A stretch of 9,113 nt of DNA from positions 1 to 9,113 of the forward strand of contig JABIYQ010000077.1 of the NCBI GenBank assembly GCA_018702715.1. The letters run 5' to 3'. Position 1 is the first letter of the stretch. Every line of letters starts with the position of its first letter. A program made the position numbers and the translations under genes. Below are positions 6,150 to 9,113 of this stretch, piece after piece. The notes below the pieces were generated by a model. It was not told the origin of the DNA. It saw only the letters and a program-made list of their open reading frames with translations, and searched no databases. This stretch comes from Desulfobacula sp. GTDB taxonomy: Bacteria; Desulfobacterota; Desulfobacteria; Desulfobacterales; Desulfobacteraceae.

Positions 6150-7406
6150 TTAACAGTGGTTGACACTTTGCCCGTCTCGATGATCCGAACAGCAATGTTG
6201 AGATGGCTCCCGCGGGAATGAAGATGTGAGTACAAGCATGAATAATATAATCCCGACAGAAAATGCAGTGACAAGTGTCCCATGAAACCTGTCGCTGAAA
6301 AGAGATGCACCAAACGGAATTAAGATTAAAGCCACCCCAAAGCTCAGCCTCCCCAACAGGCTTTGAATGGAAAGGAAAGTGCTTCTTTCAGATTGTTTTA
6401 ACATGGGTGTTACTTCTGCATTGACAAGAGGTGTAGAGATTGCCTTTGAAACAGTCCTTGCCATGAGTAAAACGATTATAACAGGATGAGTCACCAAGGC
6501 CATCATTCCGATAATAACCAACTGGAAAATTGCACAGCTGATCAAAACCATCCTTACCTTGCAACGATGATGATAGCCCTTTCCAAACCGGGTAAACCAG
6601 CTGCCGATAAGCATAGTTACTGCCAGATGGATGCCTGTAAGCCAGGGTGTTGCCTGGGGGGGCGTGCCCAGCATTACACCAGCCTTTTCAAGATATGGCT
6701 GGTAAAATTCATACGGAAGATGGATCAATACGGTCATCGCCACCGTATATAGTGTAAAAAAACGGAATCGTTTATCCCATGATTTTTTGAATATTTGGTA
6801 AACAGTTTGATTTATTGGCGCGGGTTTTATTGATCTATCAATTCTCTCTGGTTCTTTCATCCTATAGACAAGCAACAAGGATATTAATGAGGTCAAAAAG
6901 GATGCACCATAGATCCATTTAAGATCATAGACAGCTATGGCACCGCCAATCAATGCTCCAACAGCACTTGCAACAAAGGAAAACCGAAGGGCTTTAGTTT
7001 CCCGCCAGCCATATTCGCCCTGTTTGTTGATTTCATAAAGACTTTCGTAATGGAATGCGGTATCAGCACCGGATGAAAAAGCAAACCCTGTGGCCAGAAA
7101 TATCTGGGCCATTGCAAATACAGGAAAAGTGTTTCCGAAAAAGAAAACCAGGTATGCCAGAGACAGACTCCCCGAAGAAAGCATCAGTGTTATTTTTCGC
7201 CCAAAACGATCAGACAAATAACCTGAGGGCACTTCCACAACGGCCACCCAAAAATAATAAACTGCTTCCAGCCAAAGGGCTTGTGATAGCGTTAATACTG
7301 ATGTGAAATATAGAAAAAACGCCGGGCCCCAGAAATATATGTTCCTGAAAAACAAGTATACAGGATAATATTTGATATTATATTGAACTATTTTTTTAGA
7401 TTTCAT
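6150..7406 (-). CDS. MFS exporter with Cys/His-rich C-terminal tail, probable metal efflux
   Basis: This is a 418-residue inner-membrane major facilitator. Motif A is PSGYLSDRFGRK (60-71), a near-consensus GxLaDrxGrkxxl loop. The last 15 residues, HCCSDHRDGQSVNHC (404-418), hold three His and three Cys, a probable cytoplasmic metal-binding tail. The gene starts 6 bases after the stop of the CsoR/RcnR-type repressor, without a clear Shine-Dalgarno sequence, so coupled translation is likely. A repressor of this type next to an MFS pump recalls nreA-nreB (nickel), where the pump also has a metal-binding tail. I infer efflux of a transition metal such as Ni, Co or Cu, and the metal is not determined. 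An unrelated drug substrate is the alternative. No terminator is visible after the stop, so reading into the chromate region is possible. Confidence 0.85.
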   Translation of the reverse strand: MKSKKIVQYNIKYYPVYLFFRNIYFWGPAFFLYFTSVLTLSQALWLEAVYYFWVAVVEVPSGYLSDRFGRKITLMLSSGSLSLAYLVFFFGNTFPVFAMAQIFLATGFAFSSGADTAFHYESLYEINKQGEYGWRETKALRFSFVASAVGALIGGAIAVYDLKWIYGASFLTSLISLLLVYRMKEPERIDRSIKPAPINQTVYQIFKKSWDKRFRFFTLYTVAMTVLIHLPYEFYQPYLEKAGVMLGTPPQATPWLTGIHLAVTMLIGSWFTRFGKGYHHRCKVRMVLISCAIFQLVIIGMMALVTHPVIIVLLMARTVSKAISTPLVNAEVTPMLKQSERSTFLSIQSLLGRLSFGVALILIPFGASLFSDRFHGTLVTAFSVGIILFMLVLTSSFPREPSQHCCSDHRDGQSVNHC

Positions 7407-7412
7407 TGTTCA

Positions 7413-7685
7413 TCAAAGATATTTCGTAATCTCTGCCAACTCATTTTTAATATCTATTGTCGAACGCGTTTTAATTGCGTCTATACTTAAACAATGATCA
7501 ATATGATCCCGTATCAGTGTCTGCTTTGCATTTAAAACCGCCTTGTATACGGCCTGTAACTGTCTTGCGACATCAGTGCACGGTTGGCCGTCTTCAATCA
7601 TAGAAATCACTTTACACATATGGCCATTAGCCCGTTTCAACCGCTTGGCTATGGCTTCATGACTTTCATGTGTTTTTTCGATCAT
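7413..7685 (-). CDS. CsoR/RcnR-family metal-sensing transcriptional repressor
   Basis: The product is 90 residues, all-helical, of the DUF156 fold that binds DNA as a tetramer and releases it on metal binding. RLKRANGHMCKVISMIEDG (15-33), then Cys36, DVARQLQAVYKAVLNAK and DHIDHCL (60-66) are diagnostic. The ligand set Cys36-His61-Cys65 corresponds to the Cu(I) triad of Mycobacterium CsoR, but the extra His64 and His6/His9 (THESHE), and the overall look, are closer to the DmeR/NreA group, which senses Ni or Co. I chose ATG 7685 with GGGGG four bases upstream; the in-frame ATG 7736 lies inside the G/C operator, close to the predicted transcription start. It is first in a two-gene operon with the MFS exporter and is probably autoregulated. 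Confidence 0.92.
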   Translation of the reverse strand: MIEKTHESHEAIAKRLKRANGHMCKVISMIEDGQPCTDVARQLQAVYKAVLNAKQTLIRDHIDHCLSIDAIKTRSTIDIKNELAEITKYL

Positions 7686-7725
7686 CTTGCCCCCTTTAAC
7701 AATAATAAGTTTTCTGTATAACCCA

Positions 7726-7744
7726 TATCCCCCCATGGGGGATA
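7726..7744 (-). promoter_or_regulatory. G/C-tract operator typical of CsoR/RcnR-family repressors
   Basis: The plus strand reads TAT, six C, AT, five G, ATA: a 12-bp perfect palindrome CCCCCATGGGGG with A/T flanks. Operators of this family typically have a G/C tract framed by A/T inverted repeats. The site is at or just after the predicted transcription start and 40 bases before the repressor's start codon. Confidence 0.75.
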
Positions 7745-7750
7745 ATTAAA

Positions 7751-7779
7751 TATATACTGTTAAATAAGGTTTATGTCAA
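7751..7779 (-). promoter_or_regulatory. Promoter of the repressor-MFS operon
   Basis: On the minus strand TTGACA (7779-7774) matches the -35 consensus exactly. After 17 bases comes TATATA (7756-7751); a better -10 match, TATATT, lies two bases further on with 19-base spacing. Transcription would start close to 7744, at the edge of the G/C-tract operator. Confidence 0.7.
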
Positions 7780-7847
7780 TAATGCCTTTAATATTGTAAA
7801 ATCGCAGGTGAAATTTAAAGGTATCTAAATTATTAAAACGAGGTGAT

Positions 7848-7892
7848 ATGCAACTCAAAATATCAGATTTGGAAAGACTATATGGGCAATAA
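7848..7892 (+). CDS. Tiny 14-codon plus-strand reading frame (leader peptide or gene stub)
   Basis: ATG with GAGG five bases upstream (within CGAGGTGATATG) opens a frame MQLKISDLERLYGQ ended by TAA. It is divergent from the metal repressor gene and is followed about 50 bases on by a terminator-like hairpin, so it could form a tiny transcription unit. No strong promoter was found; TTGTAA at 7794 is a weak candidate -35. It may be the stump of a deleted divergent gene or chance. Confidence 0.25.
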   Translation: MQLKISDLERLYGQ

Positions 7893-7939
7893 TTTTATTG
7901 GCAATTAACTGTACAAATAAACAAGTGCCAAAATAGAAA

Positions 7940-7973
7940 CGAGTGGCAAGGCCTTAATAAACCCTGCCACTCG
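7940..7973 (-). terminator. Rho-independent terminator-like hairpin, bidirectional
   Basis: A perfect 9-bp stem CGAGTGGCA (7940-7948) with TGCCACTCG (7965-7973) is extended by two further G-C pairs past a single-base bulge. On the minus strand the stem is followed by TTTCTATTTT, a fair T-rich tail, so it probably ends the HupE/anchor/47-residue operon. The plus-strand tail AATTGTTTTCCTT is weaker but could end the tiny plus-strand unit. Confidence 0.7.
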
Positions 7974-7988
7974 AATTGTTTTCCTTAA

Positions 7989-8046
7989 AAATGTGGTGTT
8001 CTTAGTATCATTGCCATTTTGAAAATGGTTAAATTATACCACATTT
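7989..8046 (-). repeat. Nested inverted repeats in the 3' region of the right-hand operon
   Basis: The outer arms AAATGTGGT (7989-7997) and ACCACATTT (8038-8046) are perfect complements. Between them lies a second perfect hairpin, CCATTTT-G-AAAATGG (8014-8028). The structure lies between the stop of the 47-residue gene and the terminator hairpin. A TATAAT box (8038-8033, minus strand) falls at its edge, without a good -35. It could be a structured 3' RNA, an RNA stability element or a small mobile-repeat remnant. Confidence 0.5.
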
Positions 8047-8062
8047 CTATCCTTCATTGATA

Positions 8063-8206
8063 TTAATGTGAATGACCATGATTTTCAGAATTATTGTTCT
8101 TGACAGGTAAAGAAGAGGAAAAATTGTTTCCAAAGCCAATTACGACAACAGCCAAAAGAATAATTCCTGCAATTATAAGATTTTTTATGCTGAGATATTT
8201 TTTCAT
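8063..8206 (-). CDS. 47-residue membrane peptide with His-rich C-terminal tail
   Basis: The small frame begins MKKYLSIKNLIIAGIILLAV and ends SENHGHSH before TAA. A strong Shine-Dalgarno (AAGGAAGG) stands a few bases before the ATG, 14 bases after the stop of the anchor gene, so it is the third gene of the operon. Residues about 8-25 form one hydrophobic helix after a Lys-rich N-terminus, either a membrane anchor with an outer tail or an uncleaved signal. The tail has three His within five residues (HGHSH), suited to bind a metal ion. I know no family name. Role inferred from context: metal handling at the outer face of the membrane next to the HupE-like and anchor proteins. Confidence 0.7.
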   Translation of the reverse strand: MKKYLSIKNLIIAGIILLAVVVIGFGNNFSSSLPVKNNNSENHGHSH

Positions 8207-8220
8207 ATTTCCTTCCTTTA

Positions 8221-8862
8221 TTACATGCGTTCAAGTCCTTCAAATTCACCAGATACTTCCAGAACGATGGTTAGTGTTTTTGAAGTGCGATTACGCCAGA
8301 ACCAGCCATGACTTCCGTCAAACGCGGCAGTAATAGAGCCTTCTTTTATTTTTTGAGATCCTTTTTCGTAGTTGTGGTAATTAATCTTTAACTTTTTGGA
8401 ATCGGCATGCACATCAAAATTGGCACGGCCACCGTCTGTTGACCATTTATACTTTAAAGTTTCACCTTTACGCATTTTGGTCTTAACTTCAGTCCCCTGA
8501 TCAGGGTTTAGGGTTACGCTGATGGTATCCATTACTATTTCTTTTTCAGGTTCTGGGTTGACCGGTTTTACAGAAGCAAGCGTTAGGCCAACCTTCGACT
8601 CAGTGCTTTCCTGCACCGGTACCGTTTTTTGAACATTTTCGGTAACAGCTGCGGTGGCCTCTTTTTTCAAGGAGACTTTTATTTCTCCCATTTTTTTCAA
8701 ACCAATAGCATTCCCAATACCGGTTGGATCAATTCCATATTCGGCAGGTAACACAGTGGTAATCAAAAGAATAACGGCTACAACACCAGCAAAAACTGTT
8801 GATTTGATAAGTTTCTGACTTGAAGGAAGCTCTCTATCACTTGGTATGTTTGAATTATACAT
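8221..8862 (-). CDS. Single-pass transmembrane anchor protein with beta-rich periplasmic domain
   Basis: The product has 213 residues. A polar N-terminus of about 20 residues is followed by a hydrophobic helix (21-40) and then PAEYGIDPTGIGNAIGL (39-55), a motif I recall from proteins annotated 'transmembrane anchor protein'. Residues about 60-115 form a Lys/Glu/Pro-rich linker. Residues about 115-213 look beta-rich, with FDGSHGWFWRNRT and TLTIVLEVSGEFEGL near the end. The ATG has GGAC five bases upstream. It lies 31 bases after the HupE-like gene and 14 bases before the small His-tail gene. In other bacteria this pair is often seen near heavy-metal RND efflux genes; the biochemical role is unknown. 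The topology puts the C-terminal domain in the periplasm. Confidence 0.75.
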   Translation of the reverse strand: MYNSNIPSDRELPSSQKLIKSTVFAGVVAVILLITTVLPAEYGIDPTGIGNAIGLKKMGEIKVSLKKEATAAVTENVQKTVPVQESTESKVGLTLASVKPVNPEPEKEIVMDTISVTLNPDQGTEVKTKMRKGETLKYKWSTDGGRANFDVHADSKKLKINYHNYEKGSQKIKEGSITAAFDGSHGWFWRNRTSKTLTIVLEVSGEFEGLERM

Positions 8863-8893
8863 TTTTGTCCTTTATTTATAATTTGAATGATTT

Positions 8894-9113
8894 TTAAGAT
8901 GTGACGTATCCTGTTAATTGATATCCCATAAGCGTAAAGCCGAGCATCATGATAAATGAGTTGGCCGTATAAGCGTGTCGCATAAAAGAGCTTGATTTTC
9001 GCCAGTATGTAATTGCTATAAGAATCACAGACAGAGCCAATAACTGACCAATTTCCACACCAACGTTGAAAAAAACAAGATTTGGCAAAAGCCCATCTGG
9101 AGAGAGTTTGTAG
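8894..9113 (-). CDS. HupE/UreJ-like membrane protein, C-terminal part (5' end outside window)
   Basis: The frame is open to the window edge; the TTG at 9088 is internal, since YKLSPDGLLPNLVFFN reads continuously across it. Visible are about 72 residues: DGLLPNLVFFNVGVEIGQLL, a helix, the polar YWRKSSSFMRHAYTANS, then a last helix and GYQLTGYVTS. The FNxGVExGQ motif is typical of HupE/UreJ-family (and related) inner-membrane proteins. HupE and UreJ are thought to move nickel, but many relatives without hydrogenase or urease neighbours are uncharacterised. Gene order with the anchor protein argues for a metal-related module. The metal is not determined. Confidence 0.75.
   Translation of the reverse strand, partial: YKLSPDGLLPNLVFFNVGVEIGQLLALSVILIAITYWRKSSSFMRHAYTANSFIMMLGFTLMGYQLTGYVTS

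Noticed and set aside
1..9113. tRNA, rRNA, CRISPR arrays, complete insertion sequences
   Set aside because: No cloverleaf, rRNA signature, regularly spaced repeats or intact transposase gene was seen on either strand.

Overview
The window looks like an accessory metal- and oxyanion-resistance region from an A+T-rich anaerobic proteobacterium. A sulfate reducer of the Desulfobacterota (Desulfobacula or Desulfobacter type) is my best guess. It rests on the trimethylamine methyltransferase-type gene end at the left, the base composition and the general style of the proteins; no rRNA or other taxonomic marker is present. Apart from the left-edge gene and one 14-codon reading frame, all genes are on the minus strand, so the operons read from right to left.

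Right block (9113 to about 7940): the end of a HupE/UreJ-like membrane protein, a single-pass anchor protein with a beta-rich outer domain, and a 47-residue membrane peptide with a His-rich tail. These are followed by a nested hairpin and a bidirectional terminator-like hairpin. Middle block (7779 to 6150): a CsoR/RcnR-family metal-sensing repressor behind a strong promoter and a G/C-tract operator, then an MFS exporter whose C-terminal tail is rich in Cys and His. This is the layout of a metal-efflux pair.

Chromate block (5944 to 986): a promoter with a perfect -35 box and a dyad covering the -10 drives chrB. Then come a 95-residue helical protein of unknown function, a relic of a second ChrB C-terminus, an MFS transporter, the chromate efflux pump chrA, and a rhodanese-HD fusion whose rhodanese half resembles the chromate-linked type. 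ChrB would sense chromate, ChrA would export it, and the rhodanese-HD protein could act on thiol or nucleotide by-products.

Two 57-bp direct repeats (444-500 and 6042-6098, 49/57 identical) lie just outside the two ends of the chromate block and suggest past acquisition or recombination of this module. The stretch from 253 to 985 holds no intact gene: one repeat copy, two decayed-looking minus-strand reading frames and a long imperfect inverted repeat. The left edge is the 3' end of an MttB-family gene on the plus strand, converging on the chromate operon.
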